A stretch of DNA of 64,000 nt from Chamaecyparis obtusa (GCA_027943335.1 BSBK01003251.1:289501-353500); one strand, 5' to 3'. Positions 47,158 to 58,949 are shown, numbered from the stretch's first letter. Numbers and translations: made by a program. Notes: a model not told the origin generated them from the letters alone.

Positions 47158-50063
47158 TGTTGGTGTTTCTTTTTTCCCAAAGGTCAGCTTGGCATTAGGA
47201 TTGATAGAGCTAGTGTCACATTCACTCAACACTCCAAAACTGACAAGAAAAAGGGCCAACTAACAAGGATTAAAGAGAGATCCTTCTACACTTTGAGCTC
47301 CACATCACTTAGGCAAGTATAACTCATTTGCACACACATACAAACTTGTGTCACACTACAGGCCTATAGGTAACTGATTGTGGAATGGTTCTCAAACTCC
47401 TATAGTTATCATGTACCTCAATGAAGCCAATATCTCATGCAATAGCCCAACTTGCATGGAGTGAGTATGAAAACCAGAGACCTAACCTAACAACAAGAAA
47501 GGGAAAGGGTGGGACTAAAAGGAAATGACTTTAAATGAAGTTTGAATGGACCCCTAAGAAACCCTAAGTCTCTGATAGACCAATGCTTTGTCCAATGGGC
47601 CATAGAGTCAAATACAATATTGCAAAGGATAGCTATGAAACAAGAAAACAATATACCCAATGTGTTGATGCTAGACACCAATCACAGACCATGACCAAAC
47701 CTCAAGTTAGCACCCACCTATGCATTCAAGCATGTTATTATCCATCAAAAGATTTTGACCCTCCCCTTAGAAGAGACCTATGAATAGACAATACATTAAC
47801 CAGCATCCACTGGAAGACAAGCATGAAATATCATTGACACCTCAACTCATACATACAAGAACACTAATTCTGAACCAGTTATGCCTGCGAAGACAACTCC
47901 ACTTGCAAACACTTAGGCAATGCAAAATAGATAAATCAAACACGCTTGATGCATGATTAATGATTCAAAATTCAAATGGAGATAGATTGGTAACAGTAAG
48001 AATGCATTAAATTCTCATACATAAGACAAATCAATTCCAATTGCATTATATTCTTTGAACCAGCAAGAGAAAGAACACCCTATATGCAGAGAGAAGGAGA
48101 AAATCTACAAGAAAAATATCCTTCACATGGGACCAATTCTCCTCAAAAATTTTGTAGAAGAAGGAAACCTTACAAAATCAAACAACCTGCACTTTATACC
48201 ACTAGCTACCTTGGAATTCTCAGAGAGAATGCAACAAGCTACGGACAGCTAGGGCTAGGGTTTCAACTACCAAAACAATAAAAAATACATAGAATTTATT
48301 ACAGGGGTAGTAAACCAAGCAACCTAGATAAAGAAATCTCAAACAGATTTTACAATTATGAGCACACTGAGATTAGGACAAAAAACCAAGAATTGCCATA
48401 AAAACCAGTACAAATCGACCACCTACAAATAGCCTGTCGAGCACAAAATAGTCCTTCATATGGCACAAAAGTCTCTACAAATCAAGTAACAAGCCTCTGG
48501 ACCACCTGGCAACCACTGGTGCCACCAAACCAATCAAAATCTATCGAAGAAACCATAAATTTTGGTACTTCCTATCGCTGCAAACCCCTTGGCAAATTTG
48601 AATTTGAAAAGTAACGGTCACTTCATGGCTTTACCCTCAGATTAGCGGCTCACATTTAAAATAGATCAAATTTATATCCCCACTATTAGATCAAACCTCA
48701 TTCACGGCTTTAAGATTTCCCTCTAAAAGTGGCCCCACCAAACTTAGCGAATTGGCGAAAAAGGACCCTCGCCAATTCGCTAAACAATTTGCACTTTTGC
48801 TAAACAACTTAGCAACTTCCTGACTATCGTTTGTGAAATCACTAAACAAACTAGCAAATCATCTTATCTTTCCGTGAATGTGTGACCACATGAAACTTTG
48901 TCGGCACCACCAAACTTTACAACTCCGCCAAACCTCAGACCCCACCCCTTACTCCGCAACTGCGATGCCACCTGGAACACCGGCAACCAATCAGAACATA
49001 GCACGTCACCCCTACAGATGCCACCTTACCACCTTTCACTAGGCCCCAAGGACACGTGTTGACCGGTCACATGATCGCATAGCCAAAGAAAGGGCTATGC
49101 AATCATGTGCCAGCCAACCAAAAGCTGCCACATCACCACTTCTACCAGTGGGTCCACAGCGAACAAACCATCGGCACCAAATCAGACGGTTGGCGCATGA
49201 TCGCAGGGGCTGAGAATATTCCATGTGATCACATGCTGACCATAGATCTTCAAGCTTTATCATCGGGTAATGAAAAGAATTAGGACCCATGAACCAACCG
49301 CCAAGCATTCAGCGACCACGTGAGTAACCGTTTGCAAGTTCATGAGATGTTAGCCGCTAACCGCCAACAAACAAGAGACTGCGCGACTGAAGAGAAAAGA
49401 CTGCTCACCAAGTCGCTGAATGCTAAGGGATAAACCACCAGAAACTAGTGAATAGGAGATAAACACAAGTCACCAAGTCATGGAATGAAGACATAACCGC
49501 CAACCAAGATGAACAACAGGAAGAACCAAACCCACACGGACAGGTGGAAAGTGGTCGCATGATCGCATGTTAGAGAAGTCTGACATGCGGCCATGCGATA
49601 GCCAATCAGAGAAGATCCTTTGAAAATTTGGGCCCACCACTCATCGCACTTGCGCAGTTGAGGGAACGTTAGCAAACAGGGAACTAGTGCGAGGTCGAAT
49701 ACACAAAATATTTTTGATGAAAGAGGATCGAAAACACACAAAGTTTCTGACACATCAACAGGTAAGCGCACAAATCTGGAAGACAAAGGGTCAAAAAAAA
49801 TGAAGGCCAAAAACACACAGACCGAAAACATCATGGATTTTTTAAAACACTGTGGGTTTTCGACACTATGGCAGAAATTTAAAAAATGCTTCCCGCGGAC
49901 CTTAGGACTTGAAAATCTTTCTGGGCTTTATGATTCAGCAAGTGCAAATTGGACCAGAGCCTTGTGAAACATAAAAGAGCATGGGGCAGGACACTTAACA
50001 AAAACAATTGCAGGGAGGAGGCCATCTCAAAGGATTTTTGCATGACAAAAAAATGGCCTAACA
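47158..50063. mobile_element. 2.9-kb TG...CA insertion in the satellite (probable solo LTR)
   Basis: Starts TGTTGGTGTTTC, ends GGCCTAACA and is flanked by CATAC. No gag or pol. Around 47200-47330 and 47575-47620 it shares word order with 52480-52560 and 52768-52810 (for example GCTCCAC...AGGC..GTATA, and CCAATGC-TT-TCC followed by AGAGTCAAAT), so it belongs to the same LTR superfamily as the insertion at 52407. It contains long hairpins with GATC centres at 49068-49109 and 49556-49597. Small frames at 47487-50064 are not coding. Orientation is probably minus by analogy with 59666-62139, but this is inference. Confidence 0.75.
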
Positions 50064-50636
50064 CATACTAGGACCCCTAGGAAGTCCTCATGACCCCTTT
50101 CGACACATTTGAATGCTCTAGTGTGTCCTAAGTGATCTTAGGACCCCTTAGAACACACTTGAGTGTTCTAAAGTGTCGAATGGGGTCATGAGTACTTCCT
50201 AGGAGTCCTAACTCATGATGAGGCAAAGTAGGACCCCTAAGAATTCCTCATGACCCCTTTCATCACATTTAAATGCTCAAGTCTGTCCTAGGGGTCATGA
50301 GGACTTCCTATGAGTCCTACCACATGATAAGGTATACTAGGACCCCAAGGAAGTCTTCATGACCCCTTTCAACACATTTGAATGCTCAAGTGTGTCCTAA
50401 GCTGTCGTAGGAACCCTTAGGACACACTTGAGGGTTCTAATGTGTCGAATGGGGTCATGAGGACTTCCTAGGGGTGTTAACATGTGATAAGGTGTACTAG
50501 GACCCTTAGGAAGTCCTCACGACCCCTTTCAACACATTTTAATACTCAAGTGTGTCCTAAGGGGTCGTAGGGGTCCTAACGCATGATAATGTGTACTAGG
50601 ACCACTAGGAAGTCCTCATGACCCCTTTCGACCCTA
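50064..50636. repeat. 160-bp palindromic satellite, array segment C
   Basis: About 3.6 monomers resume after the insertion and stop abruptly at CCCTTTCGAC before unrelated sequence. Its variants (ACTCATGATGAGGCA, CTGTCCTAGGGGTCATGAG) match the block at 45128-45340, so it is part of the same higher-order structure. Confidence 0.95.
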
Positions 50637-50805
50637 TTGGTGTCATTAAGTATTTACTAATTACACTTCAGTTTTTTGGGATAATGCATTTGCATATTAG
50701 TTGTCTTTGAGACACCTAGGAGTTTGCATTTCTTTTTAGGACATGGTTAGGAGAATCTCCACTTTAGGTTTGGTAGTTGTCATCACATACCTCTTTGTGT
50801 GTCAG
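50637..50805. other. Short unique-looking junction between satellite and gypsy LTR
   Basis: 170 bases without satellite similarity and without a recognisable feature. It may be part of a longer LTR if the true start is upstream of 50806. Confidence 0.4.
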
Positions 50806-52022
50806 TGTAATACCCCAAAAATGGGCTATAGGTTCATTAATCTCCTATATTAACATATCGAATGAAATCGACATCAAAGTCCTAACCTAAGGCACATCTG
50901 AACATCATCGAATCCTAATTGATTATCCTAAATTCTGCATCGACGAATATTCCTAGTAATATTCCTAATTATCTTAATTATCTTTAATTTAATGATTATT
51001 TATCGATAAATCCTATTTATCCTAAAGTTTGATTAATTGAATATTTTGAATATTTAATTAATTAGATTTAATAGTGCCACTTAATTATTTAATTAGATTT
51101 AATTATATTTATTCCTAATTTAAATTTGACAATAAATCAAAATTCCTATCATTAATTGATTAAATTCTTATTTAATTAATTAAAGAAAGTTGTCATATTT
51201 AATGATATTATTTGGAATAAAAGTTTGATTTAATAATTGATTAACCCATAAATCAATTGTTTTATTTTTAAAATCAGTTAAGTTGGAAATAAATCACTTT
51301 ATTTATTTATTTAATTCATAATTATTATGCACATTCAAAAAGCAGTTAAACTTGAAATTAGAAAATCAATTCAAGTTGTTTTAAAAATAAAATCAACTCT
51401 GATTTGAGTTAAAAAGCTATTTTTACATGCTTTTGCATGATTTTGTGAGTTAATTATCTTTTATTCTTTGATAACTCAAAAATCAACCTGAGTTTACCTA
51501 AGTGATTTATGGCTTTTCCATGCATCCCCAAAGCCCTGGATTTCTATAAAATCAAGGCTCAACTCTTCAATCTCATATCTCATAATTTTGCAAACTTATC
51601 CTGGCGAATTGGTATCTAAGGAATTGGAGCTTCTTTTGCGAATCAACAACTTTGTTAGATCCATCTTTTTTTAGTTTCATATCATTTAGTATATCATTGT
51701 TAGATTAATTGCATTGCATATCAGTTTTTCATATAGAATAGATTTCATATCATTTTTCATCATAATTGCATCTAAAATCTAAAAAAATAGATTAATTTGC
51801 ATCCAATTCATATCTAGATTCTGCATTCAAATCCTTCATTTAGGTGTCGTCAAGGTCACTGATCTTGATCTAATTTGAGAATACATACTCGCATCTACTA
51901 GAAGGCAGTAAATCACCTAGTTAGATTAGTTTTCATTTCATTGCATGATTTTTATTTCAGCTAACCTCTAATGTTTTACTGAAGTGTTGTGTCTATAGCT
52001 AGGTACAAAATTCACACACACA
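50806..52022 (+). repeat. 5' LTR of a plus-strand gypsy-type element
   Basis: Begins TGTAATACCCCAAAA, ends in a CA-rich tail (CACACACACA) 4 bases before a tRNA-Lys primer-binding site. It is AT-rich, with TTAATTAATT-type runs between 50990 and 51400. The 3' LTR is not in the window, so the start is set by the TG and the absence of earlier candidates with a TGTAAT end. Confidence 0.65.
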
Positions 52023-52026
52023 TTTC

Positions 52027-52044
52027 TGGTGCCCACCGTGGGGC
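52027..52044 (+). promoter_or_regulatory. Primer-binding site, Lys tRNA
   Basis: TGGTGCCCACCGTGGGGC differs by one base (T for C at position 4) from the complement of the 3' end of plant lysine tRNA. It places the LTR end just upstream and fixes the element on the plus strand. Confidence 0.85.
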
Positions 52045-52406
52045 CCTGAAATGGGTTTCCATTCAATTTCTAGCAATTTATATCATCTTCTTGTCATTTT
52101 ATGTTCCAAGCTATGATTTTTAATTTTTGTCCATACACTTGTCGTATGAGTTTTGTCAGAAACTCATACCAGGAGATACCCTCTGTCATACGACAGTTTA
52201 TTTGATCGAGAATTGTACCATCAGGATCACAATGTCCTTTTGAATATCAATTTTTGTATGATCTAGTACCCAGTGTCATATGAGTTTTTGGACTGTCATC
52301 TGGGAGGTGACCCACTGTCATATGAGTTTCAGTGCCAGGTTTCAATTGTCGTTTCACTTTTTTTGGGCAGTTTTCCAAATTTTTTTTTTTATTTGGACTA
52401 ATAGCT
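52045..52406 (+). other. Gypsy leader, first part
   Basis: Untranslated leader between PBS and gag, interrupted at 52406 by the next insertion. It carries several GTCGTATGAG / TGTCATACGACA / TGTCATATGAG motifs. The 127-codon frame at 52280-52663 runs from leader into the insertion and has no recognisable product. Confidence 0.55.
52402..52406. repeat. Target-site duplication, left copy (TAGCT)
   Basis: TAGCT immediately before the TG at 52407 and again at 57024-57028 after ACCAACA. Confidence 0.8.
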
Positions 52407-54689
52407 TGTTAACTCTTTTTCTTGCAGGAGAAACAACTATAACACCAAAGTGCTCTCTCCCTTTTATGCTCTTTGTCCAGTCAAGAGAAAGGCTAATGCG
52501 ACAAGGATTTGAATCCTTCTTCACTTCAAGCTCCACAGACCCAGGCGGGTATACCTATGAACATCTACCTCGAATGATAATTTCTCTACAAATCATAGGC
52601 AAGTATAAACATGGATTAGACAAGACACTAACATCTTGTGAAGGGATTCACTACTCTGAGTAAATCAGGGGATGGCTTCTAGCCCATCATACTTGATTTA
52701 TCTTTCAACACACCAAAACATAAAAGGAAATGTGATTGATTTTAATGATTTTGGATGCAAGTCTGGTGTAAAACCAATGCCTTATCCTAGGGTGCAGAGT
52801 CAAATTGAGAAAACATCCACAAAACTTCATCAATTCAAAAACACCTGAAATCAATACCCTGCCTTACAGACTACCATTTTCACTGCAAACACATGATCAT
52901 CAAATCTATACATTATTTAAATTCTTAAAGATTATCCAGCCAAATTTACTCCTTCCTTGAAGGAAACTTATGGACAAACTCATAGTCTACCTTGTAAATG
53001 ACAAATTGGACATTGCCTTACAAATCCAATTCATAATAACTTCCAAAAAACATAGAGACATCAGAATACTTGCAATGAGATTCCAGTCATATTTTATTGA
53101 TAAAACCTATTTCAGTACACTCAAATTAACATTACACTTAGGCTAAAATAGTAAGTTCAGAACCAATCTTGCATTAATGGAACTTGCATTGGATTTCTCC
53201 TTGGGAGAACCAAAATTTAGAACCCCTTCCACTGAAAGAAATGCAGAATAAGAAGGAGAAGGGGAACATTCCAGAAGGAATCAAGAGAGGACACTTGTCG
53301 GATCTTCATCTGATGAATCATCCCTCTTAACTGAATGAACAATCTACTCTTTTCTCCTGAGAACACCTATCTTCATCTCCTCAAACTAACTGTGAGTCAC
53401 CAGATTCAATAACTCAAATATTTCCAAAATATCTCCTCGGCCCTTGTTTCATTCAAGTGCAAATATCTCCAACTAACAACCACCTGCACTGAAATTGATC
53501 CAAAAAATAGAATCCTCTCATCGAGACCTTTCCAACGGTATATGATACTTGATATTTTGGATAAAAAATGAATTCTCCAGGCCCCTTTTAGTGCACAGGC
53601 TATGACATTAATCTGTGAGTAGCTTGCCATTTTAAATTTTTGGATTATTTTCAAAAGTTTAGACTTTATCAATTTTATCAAATTCTTTTAAATCTGGAAT
53701 TTTATAATATTTTTTGAATTTTCCACAGAAAGCACCAGAAATTGACAAGTGTCATCATGCTATTGAATGCACAAACAAACCTCAGGGATAACAAGTTGAT
53801 TTGGCGAACTAGCAACCATGTGATCTCTTAATCACTGAATGTTAAGTCTTAATCGCTAATTATTCAGTGACTGGGTGACTGCATATTCTCTTATTTGCTT
53901 AATACATTACCTTAACCGCCAAGAATTTGGCGACTGGGTGACCAACTATGATTCTCCAATTTGCTTAATCATTTCTTAACTGTCGGCTCCATTTCGCAAA
54001 CTGCCAAACAACTCCACGTGTTTTCTCTACAAAATTTATTTCCTAGTGGGCCCGGGCATGAAAAATGAGGCAGGTGAAAGGAGGTCGCGTGGGCAGAGCC
54101 TTCACTATTTAACTTACCTTCATTCTGAGTGTTATTCCATATAAACATCTTGAACTTCATTTCCAACATGAATGTGGGATATTGTTTTGAGCATTTTTAA
54201 AGACCACTGTGCATTTCCACTCAAAATAGTGGGGCCCCACGTGCTGCATTTCTCCTGCCAAGGGACTCACAGAGGACCTTACAGCTTTCTTATTTACCAT
54301 GCATATTGAGCGCTGGGATATTTAAATTCAAGGAAAAACCTCTACCCACTGAATGTGGGATATTGCATCTTTTCATTTGCTTTGTTTGTGCTGTGTGAGG
54401 CACTCCTTTCATGCCTGCCTCTTAGCTCTTTCCTTTGAATGTGTCCTTTTTTAGTCTCAGATCCGGCTCTGCAATCATGCATGGCTTTAAATACTTGTCT
54501 CCTATAGCTCGAGACATGGCAAGTACACCGAGAACATGGTATCTGTTCCAATAGATAACCCTGCCACCTGCGGCTTCAATTCACGCCATCTCTTCTGCCA
54601 ACTAGGGCTTGCGATCGGCTGAGAGTGCATTCCTTATGCTGCCTTCCTTCATTTGTATACTCATTTTCAATTTTGTAGTTGCGCTACAT

Positions 54690-54885
54690 TCTCTCATCAC
54701 GAGCATCTACAGTGGTAACAATTGACGAGGGAAATACAAGACTTGTTGATTCTTTCTTTGTGGGAATAGTGGTGTTCCATGGAATCAAAATAGTCATGAT
54801 GCCTCTAGCAGTCTCGAGGCCGAGACTTGGGAGTGATATCAAGCAGCAACAGGTCCTGCACTTTCTGGTCCGTACCTATGTAAGA
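54690..54885 (-). pseudogene. HSP70 fragment
   Basis: The minus strand reads [12 protein letters not shown], then after a 2-base deletion [20 protein letters not shown] (continuing IPTKKE), which is the start of the HSP70 substrate-binding domain (family pattern [18 protein letters not shown]). Beyond it the sequence decays, with a stop. Only about 60 codons of the roughly 650-codon gene are present. The plus-strand frame at 54679-54939 is its antisense shadow. No introns are seen; the fragment abuts capping-enzyme sequence in the same orientation. Confidence 0.85.
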
Positions 54886-55009
54886 TGCCCTTGCACAAGG
54901 CATGTCTTCATTTTATACACGAGCTGCCCTCTTTTTTGACTTACACTAGTGCCCTCCAAACTTGAGTGAGGCTCCTTTGATGTGCATGGGTGCTCACTTT
55001 CATTTAGTG

Positions 55010-55165
55010 TAGAGCCTTCTTCATCTCGTTAGATTGCATATACTTTGCCACTTCATACACAAAAATATTCACAGACAAACTATTAGGAACTGCATCTCGT
55101 CCTTTGCAAGCAATCTTCATATATCTGATACCATTGCTTTTAAGATCAACAACTAAGCTCTTCCA
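55010..55165 (-). pseudogene. mRNA-capping enzyme fragment (upstream exon, displaced)
   Basis: The minus strand reads LVVDL, then GIRYMKIACKGRDAVPNSLS and VNIFVYEVAKYM. In plant capping enzymes this segment of the RNA 5'-triphosphatase domain comes before the catalytic HCTHG exon; here it lies after it in transcription order. A piece normally following LVVDL appears to be missing. About 50 codons. Confidence 0.7.
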
Positions 55166-55167
55166 CT

Positions 55168-55392
55168 CTAGTTAGAGGGGCAAATCACTGATTCTGATTT
55201 CCTTTCATTATAACACCTAAACAATGCATCAATATAATCTTGCTTGCAAATTCCTGGAGGTCTTGCACTAGCAAAGCGCTCCACAGCCTCTTTGACAGTT
55301 ATGCCTTGAATGCGAATAAGATAATTCACAATCATGTACCCAGTACGGTTGAACCCATGGGTGCAGTGGACCAACACATATTTGTTCAACTT
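55168..55392 (-). pseudogene. mRNA-capping enzyme fragment with triphosphatase active site
   Basis: 73 codons: KYVLVHCTHGFNRTGYMI, GITVKEAVERFASARPPGIC, KQDYIDALFRCYNE, ending at TAG after ICPSN. HCTHGxNRTG is the cysteine-phosphatase-type signature loop of the RNA 5'-triphosphatase domain of plant and animal capping enzymes. The loop is intact, but the rest of the enzyme, including the guanylyltransferase domain, is absent. Upstream the frame hits a stop within a few codons (IKKLNKYVLV preceded by TAG). Confidence 0.85.
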
Positions 55393-55559
55393 CTTTATCT
55401 AACAAGTAGCCTCCACTATGATATACAATACCCTTTAATGTGTTCCATGTGCTGTGAACTTCGACCTTCAAATAAGGATTGCCTCTATTATTTATTTTGC
55501 ACTTTCTTGGTAGTATTGATGTTGTATAATACAAAATGACTTTTCTCCTTCATTTATTG

Positions 55560-55840
55560 ATTTACCATTGAATGAAACAATATATCTGGGCCTCATAACT
55601 TCTGGTGTATTCAGAACTCTTCCAAGTGACCGCATCAATGCCCCACATACTCTCATTAGCTGTTTGTATATCAGCTTGATCTGCTTTGTTGAGAACTACC
55701 CTTATCTTATCATCATGGCCATGAAGCGACCCGACAACACGCTTCAACTCGTCGCTAATACCAAGCTTGATCAGACCCAGAAAACTAAAAAGTCAAAAAC
55801 CACTTTCTCCAAAGTGTCAAAATGGTGCTAGGGACCTTTG
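55560..55840 (-). pseudogene. EHD-type (EH-domain) GTPase fragment
   Basis: The minus strand reads LGISDELKRVVGSLHGHDDK then IRVVLNKADQAD, and, after a one-base shift, LMRVCGALMRSLGRVLNTPE followed by VMRPRYIVSFNGKSIN. This matches the G-domain region with the NKxD guanine-specificity motif (NKAD) and the following MRVYGALMWSLGK-type helix of EHD proteins, which act in endocytic membrane recycling. About 90 codons; 5' and 3' parts missing. Confidence 0.8.
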
Positions 55841-57023
55841 GGAGCGGCCTTAAAAACTGACAAGATCACCTGATAAAAATCCACTGTCTGACTAACATAA
55901 ACTTTGAGATACATAGAATCACCTTGCAAAATGACATCCCTTGACTGTACCTGAGGTGAAATTTATTAACCTCTGAAGTTTCCCTTTTCATTCTACATCT
56001 GCAAACAGTGATCAGAAAAGCAAAAACTACATCTGGAATTAGCCTTGAAAAGTGCACGAATGGATTGGTAGGATGCTTGAATCAGAAAGAGATGTAGTAC
56101 AACTTGTGAGCAATACAGGACAACAAGAATTTTGACAATAGGATCATCCTGTGAAAATTTATTAGCAGGAAAAGAAGGCCTCTGACAAACTTGCAGAAAA
56201 CATAACTGGGCAATTTGCACTTTTTGCAAACAGAAAGGGTCTGGCAAATTGACCAAATGAATACATCAAGAGCCACAATCTTACACCATGGAAGTATTTT
56301 ATGTCTACTATACACTGAGATAAACATACTGATGACCTGATCAACAGGGCATGAGTTATTCACAATCAAAGTAGGGCTCTGGAAAACTGGTGAATAACCA
56401 AACAGTACAAAACATGAAAGCTGCAAATGGAATAAACTTCAATTTCTCATCAGATGGATTCATCATGAGCTACAAAATGACAAGGGTAGAGTATAACTTG
56501 TCTATAATGCAGGAAAATGATTAAAACCTTTCTACCAATCCACCGTGTACAAGTTATAACATGTCAAACAGGGTTCCCGACAAAACTGGGAAAAGGGCCA
56601 AGTGCAGAAACTAGAAAACACCTCTAGAAGGGGATGAATAAACGGGGTCAAAACTTATCGCAGGACTTGAAAACAGGAGATATAATTCAAATGAAGCACA
56701 CTAAAGATGCACCCATTCCCATATTTTCATGACACTTGTCATAATTCAAGATATTCAATCTCAAAGTAGCCCTTCCTGGTGAATTCTACACTTAGCAATT
56801 TTCTGATTTTGAGACCCCCTAGGAATGAAATGACGAAAACCCATTTGAACATGTCATCTAAGGACTCAAAACAACTCAATAGGATGAATGCAAAGTAATG
56901 AACACATAGACCTCAAGATATGACCCCAAATACACCCATGCTAGCATGCAATACAAAGCCAAAAATGAGCACTTAATCAAGAATTTTACATGGTACCTCA
57001 AAACTGCATTTTAAGTACCAACA

Positions 57024-58949
57024 TAGCTAACATTAACAATTGAAATTTGATGTTTTTGATTGATTTCTGTTGGTTTTGATTGGAAAAAGTGTGAGAATTG
57101 CTAAAATCAGGTAAGAATCTACTAAGTGCATTGTGAGGAATTCAGGTAATCTTTTCAGCTGATAACATTTGAATTTGGATTAAAAAGAACTCTTTCATGT
57201 CAAGCTTGTGTGACCTTTTATTGCTTTCATATAACATATTTCATTTTGGGCTATAAAAATGAACATAGATTTTCTTTTCAGCATCTTTGTTACACATAGT
57301 AAATAGGCCCTATGAACACTATTTGTGGCTCTTAAGAGAGTGGGTTTCCAATGAAACTCTTCTCAAAGAAGGAACCCTTGTAGGTAGGGAGGTTACTGAG
57401 AGAGTCTCACGTTCTACTAGATTTGTGCGTCTTCAACTTCTGATTGATACATTCTCTCTCTAAAGAGGTTGATAGATCATGAGTGGTTGATATCATAGAT
57501 CTTTGTGAGATAATCTTGGTCTTAGCATGTCGGATTAATCTATCTACTTTGTTTGGGTTAAAAGTGAAAAGGCTAGAGGACTATGCTCTACTCCCTTTTT
57601 GGGTAGTACTAGAAACTCAGATCCTTGAATTTGGAACCAATCTCCATGTGGTATATTTTGTGAGTCACCTTTAGAGAGGGTTAACCATAGTAGACATTCC
57701 CTTAATTGGGTCAGCCACGTTGATGGAACCTCAAGCGGCAATAGCCATTTTCACCGTGGTAGTGACAACCGCTATATAAATGTCCTTGTGGAAGAAATCT
57801 CCACAGGTGTGGTCTCTTGTTGGGCTATCAGATCTCCATAGAAGCTCCTGATTGATTAAATTCTTGGACTGTGTCAAAACCCTGCTGCACCTAGATTGGA
57901 TTTTTCCCTCTTGAGATCACAAAAGTTACAGAGTCAAACCATTACTAAAAACCCTAGTGAGGCCAAATTTTCATTTTCTAGGAATAGGTGCGTTATTGCA
58001 AAACTTTTTGGAACATACACTATTAGCACTCCTAGGAATTAACCCAATTTAGTCACTTGATTGTTCATGCGCAGGGTTGCTTTGTCTCATATTCATTGTT
58101 TTCAAACATGCTTGAAATCACTTGCTTGCTATTTTGCATGCTTGTTTATCTATCTGGTTACTAAGAATGAATCAATCCGCTACAATCTTCAAATCTGGAC
58201 AAACAATTTTGTGAACAATCTGAAACTGAAAACCTTGAAAATTACAAAATTTGATGTCAAACACCTTTCTAGAGTCAACAGTCATTTTGTAAAGTCAAAA
58301 AGTCATACGAATTTTGGATATTGTCATTTTAGAAGCCCCAGATTGTTGTATGGTATCAGGTACATTTTCAGACGAGTTTTGTTGCCAGTCAATTCCAAAA
58401 GTCAAAATTCTTGCAATCAACTGTCATGCAAGTTTGACAACTATCGTACAAGTTTTTCAATTTTTATTTCATGCTATACCCACTATCGTACGAGCCTGTA
58501 GAAAGTCATTTGAGAAATTTTGAAAAGTTGTTAGAAAGTTGTCAGAACTGTCAGAGACCTAGCTTTTCCAGCCTATTTCTAGAATCTGTCAAACAAATCA
58601 CTATGTCAGGAATAGAGAAACAAATATTGAGAATCCAATCATTTTCCTAAAGTGGCCTTTTGAATCCAATTTAGCCTTCTATTTTATCAATTTGAGTCTT
58701 TTTCATCTTGTGTCAAATTTTTGTCATAACTATCAATCTTCAATCAATCATCAAAATGGCTAAGTGTTGTGAACTCATGTTTGCTATCTTTTGGGAATCC
58801 ACCCATACATCCAAGGCATAGTCTCCTTCATTTACATCTAATCCAAGCTTCAATCAACCAAACCTTGACAAGGTTGCGTCATTTGATCTTCTTGAATCAG
58901 ATCTTTCTTCAATTGTCTTCATCACATTCTTTTGTTTCACCCAAGGTTA
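57024..58949 (+). other. Gypsy leader, second part
   Basis: From the target duplication to the gag ATG. It holds motifs like those of the first leader part (GTCATACGAATTTTGG at 58302, TATCGTACGAGCC at 58484). No ORF with coding character; the frames at 57483-57674 and 58061-58523 have none. Nearly 2 kb is long for a leader, so further insertions could be hidden here. Confidence 0.45.

Larger units (their letters stand above)
52407..57023. mobile_element. 4.6-kb TG...CA insertion carrying host-gene fragments
   Basis: Starts TGTTAACTC, ends AAGTACCAACA, flanked by TAGCT. The first 450 bases resemble the start of the insertion at 47158. It encodes no gag or pol. Between 54690 and 55840 it holds four fragments of at least three host protein genes (HSP70, mRNA-capping enzyme in two pieces, EHD-type GTPase), all on the minus strand. 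Remaining parts (52900-54600, 55850-57000) show no coding signal; a repeated GAATGTGGGATATTG occurs at 54170 and 54350. The structure fits an LTR or LTR derivative that acquired cellular sequence, but the mechanism is not shown. Confidence 0.7.

Noticed and set aside
52280..52663. 127-codon plus-strand frame
   Set aside because: It crosses the junction between the gypsy leader and the 52407 insertion, so it cannot be an ancestral gene.
53406..53681. 91-codon minus-strand frame as a captured gene
   Set aside because: No recognisable family; composition is like the surrounding non-coding LTR sequence.
54679..54939. 86-codon plus-strand frame
   Set aside because: It is antisense to the HSP70 fragment; the minus strand carries the recognisable family sequence.
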